NCBI GenBank assembly: GCA_002205965.3
Contig: NADL03000666.1
Location: forward strand, 744,001-808,000
Source: Kappaphycus alvarezii
Taxonomy: Eukaryota > Rhodophyta > Florideophyceae > Gigartinales > Solieriaceae
DNA: 64,000 bases
Reading direction: 5' to 3'
Each line of letters begins with the position of its first letter. Positions within the stretch are counted from its first letter, which is position 1. Made by a program: the position numbers and the translations under genes. The notes below the pieces were generated by a model. That model saw nothing but the letters and a program-made list of their open reading frames with translations. It was not told the DNA's origin and ran no database searches. This document shows, piece by piece, positions 53,961 through 64,000 of this stretch.

Positions 53961-54411
53961 GCATCGACGAGAATGATGTTGAGTGACTATTTTTCGAATG
54001 CCTTCGGCTTTCATGCAATTGATGCTCGTAAATGCAGGCGATACCATTAACGAAGTTTTTGGCTTCAGTTATTGCAATATATTCATTGGGATAACTGGCT
54101 CCTTCTCGCCTTTCCGCATGAGCTACCTCATCATCCAACTTTCTCATCAAAACATTAACCAACTCTCTTCTATTCAGTACAAGACCACCAGGTGCGCTGT
54201 TCCTTGATTTTTCAACATTTTTGAAGCACTTAGTATGAAAATATTGCCCGCAACAAGAAAATTGCTTCACGGAACCTTGGATATGTACCTCATCTCCTCT
54301 TTTTTCAGTTATCACTGCTCTTGTACGAGTTTGAAACACGTCCTTGGTGCAAAATATGCATGGTTTGTCCCGCCGATTCGTATTCTTTCGGTTGTTGGAG
54401 GTGCTTTCCAT
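53890..54411 (-). CDS. RING-like zinc-binding ORF
   Basis: Uninterrupted 173-codon frame starting at ATG 54411. The N-terminus holds C18-x2-C21, then after 31 residues C53-C54-G-x4-H59-x2-C62, half of a RING-H2/cross-brace pattern (CIFC and CCGQYFHTKC). The second zinc site is incomplete, so it may be a treble-clef variant. The rest is Glu/Arg-rich helix (MRKLDDEVAHAERREG) and a Ser/His-rich tail. In another frame just upstream (54520-54411) lies a coiled-coil-like segment (LNDRLRSSRRDLKELTALL), which a frameshift could once have joined. It is convergent with the KDZ-like remnant, overlapping its last 70 bases, so it may be an accessory gene of the same element. Confidence 0.4.
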   Translation of the reverse strand: MESTSNNRKNTNRRDKPCIFCTKDVFQTRTRAVITEKRGDEVHIQGSVKQFSCCGQYFHTKCFKNVEKSRNSAPGGLVLNRRELVNVLMRKLDDEVAHAERREGASYPNEYIAITEAKNFVNGIACIYEHQLHESRRHSKNSHSTSFSSMPALLSSNSFHCFAVAVRLRTHTW

Positions 54412-57148
54412 GGATTTTTTGCTTGGAGTCTAAATTCTTTTGATCATGTGTTTGATTCGCGAGAAGAGCTGTTAACTCCTTGAGATCTCTTCTACTCGAC
54501 CTCAATCTGTCATTTAGCATCGGAAGTCTGTTGAAACCTCATTTTGCAGGTTATATCCGGCAAGATGTATTTTAATTGGACTTTTTCTTTCAAAAGCTCA
54601 GTTAATTGGAGAAGCGTAGAACTTGCGTATATCATAGGTTTTTTGAGGTATTGCAGAATGTATCTCATTGATCCGTTTTAAGGTGGCAGCTGAGTGGACT
54701 TGATTTTTGAAGGGATAAAAAGTCTGTCGAATGTGTTCTGACAGGTACATCTCCGTAACACTGACGCCGATGTTCAATAATACCCATCACAGCATATGGA
54801 ACGGAACAGTTCCATGCATATCGTGGAAGTGTTGGAATGCATGGTTGAATTCATCAAATAGCTATTTTTTTCGCGCAGGTAGCACTTTATTTCAAGTACT
54901 GGGTTCTTCGAGGACGCTAGGAAGACGGGGAAAAGTTGGACAGTAAAGCATCTTCCTTGTTATCCGCCATGTCGTCAATGATTCAAATGGCACGTTTCAT
55001 TGAAGACTAAGTGAACCGAACAGATGATATGGGAAATGTATCAATACTTCTGTGCCCGATGGCGACACGGAAAGAAGATAATGAGCGCAAGCGTTTCCAT
55101 CTATGGGGACCATCGAGCACATGTACTGCTATTAAACATTTATCTCGAAATCTGCCCGTAACATTGAGAAAAAGAATACCTGTACCAGAAAATGAAAGCC
55201 ATTTGACCAAATGGCGTGAGGCTGATGAACTTCATGTCCGGAAAGATCGCGGTTCATTGGTTATGCTCCCTATCTGAGCCGCGGAATGCTCTCCGGAATT
55301 AGCAGCACAAGGCAAAAGGCGACAACCAGAGGATCAAGCTGAGGTCATAGCGCCCTCTCTTTCGCTACCGTATATTCCTTAGTTGGGAGGCAGAGTTCTT
55401 GAAAGAGATCAGATTTTACAAGCAGGGCGAATCATGGGAAAAATCCGTAGAGTCCGGACAGAGGGACAACCTGTAGAGCCTATCGAATCCAATGGATTGG
55501 ATAGATCTACCTCTGCTGAAACGACTAGACAAATAGTTCTTAAGATACCCGCGGATGTTGTTGGATACTGTATATCGATTTTATCTGATGCGATACGTTA
55601 TCGAACACATGGCGGTGGAATATTACTGCAGAGGTATAACGATGTCTGTTACAGTAAGCTTTAGGTATGTGTTCATAAGTTTCTTCAGTTAGAGAGTGAA
55701 AAGAGACGGAACCAGGGTGATGATTCCATTCAAAGCGGTTTTCTTCCACAAAAGAGGGGGCGCCTCCACAGGAGTTGAAATTCCAAACTGTCATCGAATG
55801 AATGATGTAGAATACAACGAAGGAATTATATGCAAATATCAGATTCTGGAACGACTCCTCGATCAAGATGTGTCAATATCAATACTGTATCTTCATCGGG
55901 CAGTTATTTTTCATAGATTTAAGGTCTCAGAGAGAGTTAAGGTGACCATGAAAGTGGACAAACCAGAAAGAAACACAAAAGAACTTAACTTTGCAATTCT
56001 GTGTATTTATATTCATCTCTTTGGAATAATAGGAACTACCGGGAAACTTCTCATAGAAATGGCAATGAAAGTGGTTCTGTTCAAAAAAAAGTTTTAATAT
56101 TTGGAAGAAGTTCTACAAGAGAAGGGTTACTACTCTTTGTACAGTTCAGGGAAAGAAACCGAAGAGGGCAAGGGTAGAAAGGGAAGGGCCCGTCTGCAAA
56201 GGAGAGCACGGGTGTTCTCTGTGGCCAAGTGCGATATGAACTTTCTTGCTATCGAATGGTGGCGAGTTGATAGATGTAGGAAGAGGGGTCGTGAATACAG
56301 ATATCACCTTCTTTAAGGGTGGAGAAGTCCCGAAAAACTCTGTAGTTGCCCGTTTTGTTAATGTCTTTCAAATTGATGAAGATCAATTTTCGGAGCGCCA
56401 GATCAATGCTTTGAAAGCCGTCAAGGTCGGATTAGAGGTATGGGATCGAAATGCAATAAAAAAGTTATAGCTGAAAAGGCAGTTTGGAATTTTCGTAGGG
56501 AGTGCGGTAATTGTTCAAGAAGATGTACTGCGAATCTCTGTTAGAGAAGCCATTCGATATAATGTACGTCGTTATGGGAAAGAGTTTTGACTGTTATGGC
56601 AACTCTATCAAGTGAAGTACTTGTGTTCGATTTTAGTTTATGGTAAAAAATTGATTTGGAAAAGGCACATTACATGTACTCCGAACGGTATGAGATTCCT
56701 CTCATTCAGCAGCTGAAGTTTCCGGAGGGGCATTTTGGGACTACCTGCGTTCCGGAGAAGCTAGCAGATGTGAAACGTATTAATGCGGGCATGCTGTTGT
56801 GGGACTCTAGTGCTATGCTGAGTGAATAAGCAGAACTGCCAGCCAGGGACCGGTGATTGTTTTCGCTTGGGGTTCTCAGTTATCAGGGTAATCTCAGACG
56901 GGGACCAAAGTGAGCAGTACTGCAATGTACTGTACATTTTCATAATTTATTTTGGCGGGAGCTTATTAACAATAAATGCCATCGTGCATAGTTCGTGAAC
57001 ACTCGCATGGTTGCAGATGGAAAGCATCCTTTTGAAATTCGGAAGCTCTCAAGCTGGACGTATTATTCGCTGCTATTTAACCTTGGTATTACTCGCGATT
57101 CTGTAAGGCAAAACTTTGGTATCAACTTAGCAGGACTGTGGTAAAGTT
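54412..57148 (+). other. Unassigned coding-like debris upstream of the helicase remnant
   Basis: Plus-strand frames of 71-133 codons follow one another: 55383-55664, 55696-56097, 56101-56316 and 56246-56470. They keep a coding-like texture, for example GIIGTTGKLLIEMAMKVV, then YLEEVLQEKGYYSLYSSG and GRARLQRRARVFSVAKCDMNFLAIEWW across adjacent frames. They may be the N-terminal part of a large protein whose C-terminus is the PIF1-like helicase at 57.1 kb. I recognise no domain. Confidence 0.35.
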
Positions 57149-58629
57149 ATGGTCAGTGTTGTTCCTGGAGGTGAAAATGTTGATCCCGTGGGTCTCACAG
57201 GTACATGGACTTCAGATTCGAGGCAAAAGGAAATTCTCTCTTTGTATCTTTCTAGTCATAGCCTCGCAATCTTTGGAGGGGCTGGTTCCGGAAAGACTTT
57301 TCTTTTGAAACAGTTGTTGAAAGAAAGGCCATTCGCCCTACAAGTTTCTACACATGGGGTTGCAGCTTTTTCATATAGTAATGCATCTGCGAAGGATCTT
57401 GGTGGCTGCACGACTCACACTGCACGACTCACTCTCTGTTCGGCCCCCCTCCGCCATGGGACTGGGACGAAAAACGACTTTTGGAAAAGTTAGGTAAGAA
57501 TGCGATGCGTAAGAACTATTTTGAGTAAATATCGGGGCTTAGCATCAATGAAATCTCTATGATCAAGCGCAATGAGATTGAAGCTATCGACTTCATTTTT
57601 CGGAATCTCACATCAGGTCCTGGAGGCGCCGCGCTTCCAATGCGTGGAAGACAACTAGTTGTAGTTGGAGATCCGTTTCAGTTGGAGCCGCATAATGAGT
57701 TTAATCATGGTGGGTTGTACTAGACTTTCTCGGAATCAAGAGTTTGGGTGTTGGTCTTCACTGGATTCGGTTATGGTCTTGTCGCCCTCCTGGATCATAA
57801 TCATCGCTAAGATGAGGACAAGCGTTTTTGACATTCTTAAAGACCTTCTTTATGGATCTGCATCTCAAGCGACTATCGATCATCTACATGCTACGAGCCG
57901 TAGTATCAAACCGCCTCTACCTTAATTCACCAGATTATGCGTGTTGAGGTCATAAGTACAAAAAATCATTGAGGACGAGATGAGCAAGTTGTCTGGTCCA
58001 CTCGTGAGAATTGCCGCAAGTAATCAGTACGTGGAGGAGTATCTGTAGTTTGAACATAGAGGTCGGGAATCTGTTCGGAAAAAGCTGAACGAAATAGCAT
58101 AGTCTTGTTTGCTACTCAGAAGGAATTGCGTAGTCATGCTGACCAGAAAGGGTGGGAATCTCCTACCGGAAACCAAGTGTATTGTAGAGGACATTGGCTA
58201 CGATGGTTACAGAAGGATTGGTATTTCTTTTAAATTGATGCCTCTACATGTCGATGTGGGACCTGAAGAGAGAGTGCAAGTGCGGCCACTTGAGTTCCAT
58301 TTTCATTCATATGACATTTTTTTCTCGCCAAGAGAACTCAGATACCAGTTACTGTGTCATATGCGATGAATGTTCACCGAATCCAGGGTATGATATTTGA
58401 CAATGTCGCCATCGACTTTAACACAGGAGGGAATTGGAGTCCCAAAGGAATTGTTTATGTTACAATGTCTCGATTCAAATCTTATTCAGATCTTTGGGTA
58501 CGAGGGCTGAGTCTGGCACATATTCATGTAACCAAAAGGGCGAGATGTCTCATGGAGGACATAGTTCAACTAGATAATCACTTGCCATCAAGAATCGTGA
58601 GTAGATCTGTTATTCAACAATATGTATGA
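57149..58629 (+). pseudogene. PIF1-like superfamily 1 DNA helicase, decayed
   Basis: Walker A GGAGSGKT is at residues 43-50 of the first frame (nt 57275-57298). VSTHGVAAFSY and the GGCTTHTA segment follow, as in PIF1 (APTG-AA, GG-TIHS). In the next frame the Walker B equivalent INEISMI (57544-57564) has Asn for the expected Asp. VVVGDPFQLEP (57658-57690) is motif III. After a damaged middle, CVVMLTRKGGNLLPETKC lies near 58120-58175. In a further frame MNVHRIQGMIFDNVAIDF (58369-58422) and YVTMSRFKSYSDLWVRGL (58459-58512) give motifs V and VI. At least three frame changes and several stops. Such helicases occur in Helitrons and other large elements; no HUH nuclease was seen here to prove that. 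Confidence 0.75.
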
Positions 58630-60885
58630 AATCGAAAAAATGCGTGTTGCTCTTGAACGAGAGATTACTATTTTCATTACTAGAAAGCGATTATTTCTTA
58701 GTTTAACTGAGAGGAATGACTTCAATTGGGAGAATCTCGAGAAAAGTTGGAATAAGCTACGGCAAACTCAATTGAAAGCTTCATATGCAATTGAAAATTG
58801 CTCCCAAGAGATTGTGTATCAACTAAATTTGAGCCAGTGCTAGCATAGATATTCCTCCTTGAGAAGTGAAAAGGTTAAATAGCATTTCCGAAATGTTAGG
58901 ATGTGGGAAGCAGTCAAGCTCTCGCGACATCATTTTTTGTGCAAGAATCAATCCCACTCCAATAGGCTGAATAGTGGTACAAAAAATAAGTATAAGATTA
59001 AATGGCAGTTTAAGTTGATTCCAGTTTGCAGTGTACTGATACATTTGGCGTTAAGTATACGGTTAAATTCCAGTTTGGGTGGGCTCACGAATAAACTCTT
59101 CGTAGACGCAGAATTGAATATACAGTTATAGTAGCGAGCCCAAGAGTCATCATTGGCGATAACTCGAGAGGACTCTGTAGCGATGACATAAGTGAACGGT
59201 TAACACTTAGATGTACTCCAAAGATGACATTAGTATGACTTACATAATCTATTTGATGAAAAAATAATTAAATTAGGCATGAATACATATACGGACGATC
59301 TTTACAGAACGTTTTGTCCTGTGGGGCTCAATTCCTTGAACATCTAACAATTTTGAATGGCATTTTAGGACTTGTATACATGCGTGAGGCAGACTGGTTC
59401 CAGTAGTAGAGTTGGGAAGGGAATTTGGTGAGGTATTTGTGCTGGCATGTAATTGCGTGCTGATACGGAATGCAAGCGACATTTTCACATCATTAAAGCA
59501 GTAAGTTATTTCAGCATATACAGTACAGTAGTGTAGAATGTCGCATGATAGATTTTTGAGACGCAGTAAATGGCAAAAAATAATAATAATGCGTTTTCTT
59601 TTCGAGCCTATTGCTTTTCACCCAAGACGCCCCAAGTTACCCTCTTTCTCCATTTAGATATTTGTTGAAAGACTCTGTCCTATAAAAAATATTGAAAAGA
59701 CATAATGCCCACAAATTAAACCTGAAAGGACTTATTATTTCTGCAGGCATATAACTGGTAACTGTAACCTCGCAGAAATAATCAACGTAAATTATCCATT
59801 AAAATGAAATACAAAAACCTTTCACTTCAGCAATTACCAGATTTTGCAGTGGTCCGTCGCTATATCATGTTCCGTCGCAGCCATGTTAAATTTCAAATAC
59901 TTTATTGTGACGGGTCATGGCGCAGAACGAAAAAAATTGGACTGGAAATTGTGCGATGGTCCGGCGCCGGACAACCAGTGGCCCGTCGCGGACTTTCTTC
60001 TTTTTAGTTTATTTCGTCTGTTATTTTTGCTATGATAAGCATCGGGCCATTGAAATTTTGCAGAGGCAAGTCGAAGCCTAGCAGCTTATACAAAGACTTA
60101 CAGATTTCATATTTCATCTCGAACTGCGAAACAGGTTTCTACAAGGACATTTTACTTAATTACTGGCTTTCTAAGGAATAATATTAAAGGATCCTACTTA
60201 TGCGGGAGAAGTCATTCAAACATTAATTCTACGGATTTTCTGGTCACAGTAACATTAGTCCACAAAGCTTTTGGCTCAATTGTTATGTCGATTCACACAA
60301 ATTGATTAATTGTTCTCCAGTGACGCAATCCCGTCCGCTTTTTTATTGACTTTCCATACATATTTCGCGTGAATTCATCTTGGAATAGTAACCTGCATGA
60401 TGTTTTAAAGTGACTTTCAGTTGGGTTTATTGAGGAGGAACGAATGGTGAAGTGGTGACGAGATCAGTGCATCCGCTCGCACGAGTGCACCGGTGTCCCG
60501 GCTCGAACATTCTGCCCAAGACTGCTGTAATTCACGCCGTAGATGTGTTACTTTCGTACACATACTTCAACATGCGGAGTATGGAAGGTTAGTCGCGTCA
60601 CGCTTCACTAAACAATAAAATGTACTGAGTATGCTGAGTACAGTGGCTCTGGTGATGTCCGTAAACACGATGGGCCATCTCCTGCCCAGCGTTTTGCCAC
60701 TGGCATTGTTCGAAACTCTTTTTTTCCTTATTTCTGGTTACTTAGCCTTGTTCCACCCACCCCCTTTTTTTATCTACCTGAGTACTTTACCATACATTTC
60801 CCCCCAGTCCCGTCCTCTACAATTGCACAGGTTCTTCCCCCCCCATACTACAATCAATGAAGTAAAATTCTCGCCCCATAGTCAT

Positions 60886-60922
60886 ATACTGTACTGTGCA
60901 GTACAGTATATTACAGTACAAT
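60886..60922. repeat. GTAC-type repeat cluster
   Basis: Tandem ACTGTACTGTGCAGTACAGT and TACAGTACAATAG units in 37 bases. Confidence 0.6.
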
Positions 60923-61211
60923 AGGTATCTCCACCAAAAACTGGGTGATATCTCAATCATTTGATAAATGAAGATTGACTTGCAGTGAATATGCATCGTC
61001 GAATCCAAGAGGATTGATATGATTCCTCACGTAAATTACTCTATCCTCTTATTGTACAGGGCGAGCCGTTTAATGGTATGTGGCCATTTCAGAGTAAGCA
61101 CATCATTAAAATTTAATAAAATAATTGGCCAGACGTTACCTCTGCTACGTAAAAGAAAGCATTTTCTGACTGCCCAAACTGACGTCCGATAAGGACTGTA
61201 AATTCATCGAT

Positions 61212-61385
61212 ATGGATGCTGCCGTTCGCCATGCCAAGCGTCCCGATTCTGCCTATGCGACGACAACCAGCCCGCTTCAGCGCAAGTCGCCAAGATCTTT
61301 GCCCCCACCTCCCCTGTTACCGTCGTCACAGCCCCCGAAGTTCTCGTCGCAACTGAGCCCACAGCCGATGTCGCCGCAACCGTAA
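61212..61385 (+). pseudogene. Short Pro/Ser-rich ORF at the 5' side of the retroelement (tentative)
   Basis: Starts ATG 61212 (MDAAVRHAKRPDSAY) and runs 57 codons of Pro/Ser/Gln-rich sequence to a TAA at 61383. Its base composition is sharply more GC-rich than the DNA before it, which suggests the start of a different sequence unit. It may be the disordered N-terminus of the RT element; no domain. Confidence 0.2.
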
Positions 61386-62071
61386 CCACTGCGGACCCGA
61401 TCTCCGACCGCCACTCACGGTGCTTTACATACCGCACCCGCACGGCATCCTGCATCCGACCTCTGCGGTTCAAGGAGAGCTATATGGCATGTTCAAAGCA
61501 ACAGCATGTCCAAAGCAACTGAAATCCTCCTCAAGTGGGATTCAGTTGCCTTAGACATGCACCTACCACGAAAATACCTACTTCTCAGGATCAAGCCGTC
61601 GCTTGGGCACCGCTTACTCAAGTATAAGAATATTCGTTTACCTAATACGCGTTTCGGAGACTTTTTGCAGGCACCGGAGGTTTATGGCAGACGATATTAA
61701 CGAATACGGTCGGATGGCTGCCTAGATAGGAGGTATAGACATTCACAGCCCGACCAGAGGGAGGAAACAGCAGTTTTTCGCGACAAGTTTGCGGAGGAGC
61801 AGTGTTCTTGCCACTAGTATGAATCAGGTTGCCTTAAAATGTATGCATTTGGAAGGAGACGACCACAATGCAGACTTAATGACCCCAGATAAACAATCTC
61901 CGAGAAGCACCAAATCGGACGCATAGGATGCCCTTGCAAGCTGCACAATCCCAACAAAGATAGGAGGACATTTTTAACCCACATTCCCTTGGTATCACAC
62001 ATTACACAGATAATTCGAGCAAAGATTGCGGCGGTTTTGGGAGAAAAAGTCTTTGAAGCGATAAATTCAGC

Positions 62072-63760
62072 TTAGCTAGGTTCCCCAACCGCAGAAGAGG
62101 ACTTTAGGAAATGTTTCCTTCTTCCAGTCGTCATACTTGGGACAAAAGCCGCGCGAAAGTCCGCCGCAGAGTCTGTAAGTCCGTACAAATCTAATACTGA
62201 ACTATTATGGGAACGCGTAAGGCTTTGGAACACTTCACAGTACCAAACGCTTTGGGAGCAGGCCGTTGCGCTTTCTACGTCCCGAGGCATCTTCGCACTA
62301 TCAATAGGGGAAAAAATGAAAGCAAATGTCATTCGCGTTTTCTGTTTGGCCAAGGAAGGTGCTTACGGTAAAGCGGCAAAGGCCCTCAGCTCTCGATGTG
62401 TGTTGCCTCCTTGCCAGGTAGTATCAGGTGCGCTCCGGAGGAAAAATCCCCAGCACAGACTGGACTCCGGCGGACTTACACACGTTCCTTTCAAACGCGC
62501 TCCGATCGTTGCCGACTTCAAAACCGAAGAAGCAATAGCCGGAGTCGAAATATTTAAGCCTGGTTCTGCCCTTGGTGGATCTGGGCTTCGCCCGAAGCGT
62601 CTTATTGAGTTGCTCAAAATTCCTCAGTCGTCATCAAACACTGGTCTACTACCTCCAATCATAAGAATTGTCAAAACACACGCAAAAAGAAGGTTATGTT
62701 CTAGTCTAGCTGCATGTAAATCGAGTGCCCTGCTCATAGCGTTGGCTAAAGAAGATACGGGCGTTCGCCTTATTGCAGTAGGTGAGAATTTTCGGCGTCT
62801 TGTCAGTGGATTTTTTATGCTTTGTGTCCCCGCGAACGCTACGGGTTTTTCAACCACTTCAGTTTGGTATAGAGCCACAAGCAGGGACGGATGCCTTGGT
62901 CCATGGAACTGGAATCAATGTCTTGTGAAGCGTGATTGGAGTCCAGCAAGGCGACACTATCGAACTCCTCTTGTTTGCACTCGTGCTCTATTCACCGACT
63001 ATTGGATTAAGCGCGGTGATTCGATTGAAAATCGCTGACGAGGAAGACCCGGCTACAATCCTCATTCAATAATTGTGTTTGAACGACTGCTACAGTGTTT
63101 CACTGCACGATCTCCTTCTTAAAGCAAAGCAGGTACTCTCCTCGGAAGCCGCGAAGAATAGAGGTTTGCACCTTAATTCAGCAGAACCCAAGCTTTGGTG
63201 GCCCATTGAACCTCTACAGAATGTTACAAATTTGTATCCACCCGAGCTTACGCAATACTACTGCAAAGGAACGGCCGTCCTAGAGGCCCCAATAGGAACA
63301 GAAATTAATGAAAAAGTATTCACGAACCATATTGCCGCTCTAACGCCGTTGATGGCCGCCATTGTTGACCTTGATGAAAATCACGTGGTTTTACGGTTGC
63401 CCCGAAAGTGTCTCGGGGTCTTTCGCAGCAGCTTTTTGCGCCGTTTTATTCCCCGCCTTCAGCGAGAAAGGGAGCCATGGTTTTTGATGGTGAAAGTATG
63501 TAATTTAATTTACGCTTTCCAATGGGTGGAGTTCTAGAACATCGTATCTTCAGAGAGCTGGAACTCTCATTGAAAAGCCTGCAGGAGAAAAAGCCATCAC
63601 TCTGCGTCGGATTGTCGTCAGCCACCTCTATCAGTACGGCTGCTTTACTTGCCTCCAGCCATGTAGTGTCAAAATTATGCAGATCCTCTTTTCTCCCTCC
63701 TCCCGTTCCGAATCCATTTGCATTGATGAAGGCCGTTTGTAGAAAATAAAGTTTGTTACT
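62072..63760 (+). pseudogene. Reverse transcriptase of the GVRPIAVGE class, internally deleted
   Basis: Pre-RT segment: KEGAYGKAAKALSS (62352-62393) and FKTEEAIAGVEIFKPGSALGGSGLRPKRLIELL (62518-62616), matching the FPxGSAxGPDGLRPxHL block. LLIALAKEDTGVRLIAVGENFRRLVSG (62731-62811) is the signature of the class. After a frame change GTDALVHGTG lies at 62884, and GVQQGD follows only about 16 codons later (62938-62955). The family normally has roughly 100 residues between, including the first catalytic Asp, so the core is deleted. The YxDD box is degraded to CLNDC near 63077-63090. The thumb continues with GLHLNSAEPKLWWP, LEAPIGTEIN, HVVLRLPRKCLGVFRSSFLRR, then (frame change) RIFRELELSL and ISTAALLAS near 63550-63660. 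It probably continues past 63760 toward the window end. Confidence 0.75.
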
Positions 63761-64000
63761 TTCGTTAATCAGACTCTAACTTTCTACGGTCAAACTTTAC
63801 ATTACAAACTGCAATTCAATCCGCCTGCGCCGCTTTTTTCGATAGCCCTTCTGAACGTTGCGGCGTCTAGTGGCAATATCCTCGCTTATGGAATAGGTTT
63901 TCGTTTTAAACCGCTTTTGATGAGTGTTGTCTTACAAGCGCAGAGGATGAATCTGAATGTGAATATTTGACAGCGCTTTACAAAGACGAAGACTTCAATC
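63761..64000. other. Window end, probable continuation of the retroelement
   Basis: No open frame of note. Position relative to the RT suggests the thumb-to-zinc-finger interval of the same element. The equivalent interval in the 46-kb copy is also poorly conserved. Confidence 0.3.

Larger units (their letters stand above)
58630..62071. other. Mostly non-coding stretch
   Basis: 58622-58843 is a 73-codon frame with no motif. A GTAC-type cluster lies at 60886-60922. The sequence is AT-rich to 61.1 kb and then GC-rich over 61204-61480, where a short Pro/Ser-rich plus-strand frame begins at 61212. From 61.5 kb the DNA probably belongs to the 5' part of the retroelement whose RT follows, but I recognise no domain there. 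Confidence 0.4.

Noticed and set aside
61204..61473. Ala/Val/Thr-rich minus-strand frame
   Set aside because: Likely complement of the Pro/Ser-rich plus-strand frame starting at 61212; low complexity, no domain.

Overview
This is eukaryotic nuclear DNA dominated by decayed transposable elements. Two ordinary, apparently intron-free host genes sit close together near 36.7-38.2 kb. Long AT-rich stretches with no convincing genes alternate with at least ten transposon-derived coding blocks from several superfamilies. My best guess is a compact-gene, transposon-rich alga such as a florideophyte red alga (Chondrus-like). The guess rests on the single-exon genes, the cysteine-rich secreted protein and the mix of elements. 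It is an inference and nothing in the window proves it. I see no bacterial operons, CRISPR array, rRNA or tRNA.

Layout. 1-3.3 kb: 3' part of a well-preserved Ty3/gypsy chromovirus (RT, RNase H, integrase, chromodomain), with the pol frame broken exactly at a canonical -1 slippery heptamer. 7.1-11.75 kb: a complete but inactivated 4.64-kb piggyBac-like element with CCCTA termini. Its transposase seems to carry a YqaJ-like PD-(D/E)XK nuclease domain between the second and third catalytic aspartates, which is the most unusual object here. 12.0-13.6 kb: a second, conventional piggyBac pseudogene. 13.6-26 kb: AT-rich, no supported genes, with a perfect 28-bp inverted repeat at 18.3 kb. 26.0-26.8 kb: retroelement tail. 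27.4-29.1 kb: PIF/Harbinger pair (transposase plus convergent Myb/NAM-type remnant). 29.1-30.7 kb: Ty1/copia pol remnant. 32.7-34.2 kb: complete Tc1-type element with about 183-bp IR/DR termini. 34.3-35.7 kb: two more retroelement tails.

35.7-38.5 kb: the host gene island, an atypical NAD(P)-binding Rossmann protein (+) and a cysteine-rich secreted protein (-), convergent and bracketed by clusters of a palindromic GTACAGTACTGTAC-type repeat. 39-42 kb: two degenerate Tc1/mariner transposases. 46.4-49.8 kb: more pieces of the RT family, including a 94% identical 79-bp inverted repeat. 50.3-58.6 kb: DDE transposase pseudogene, KDZ-like transposase remnant, a RING-like ORF on the opposite strand and a PIF1-type helicase remnant, possibly parts of one or two large elements. 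62.0-64.0 kb: reverse transcriptase pseudogene running off the window.

Almost no coding block is intact. The two host genes, the integrase half of the Ty3 element, and perhaps the RING-like ORF are the only uninterrupted frames I trust. Family assignments come from motifs read by eye; no database search was possible.
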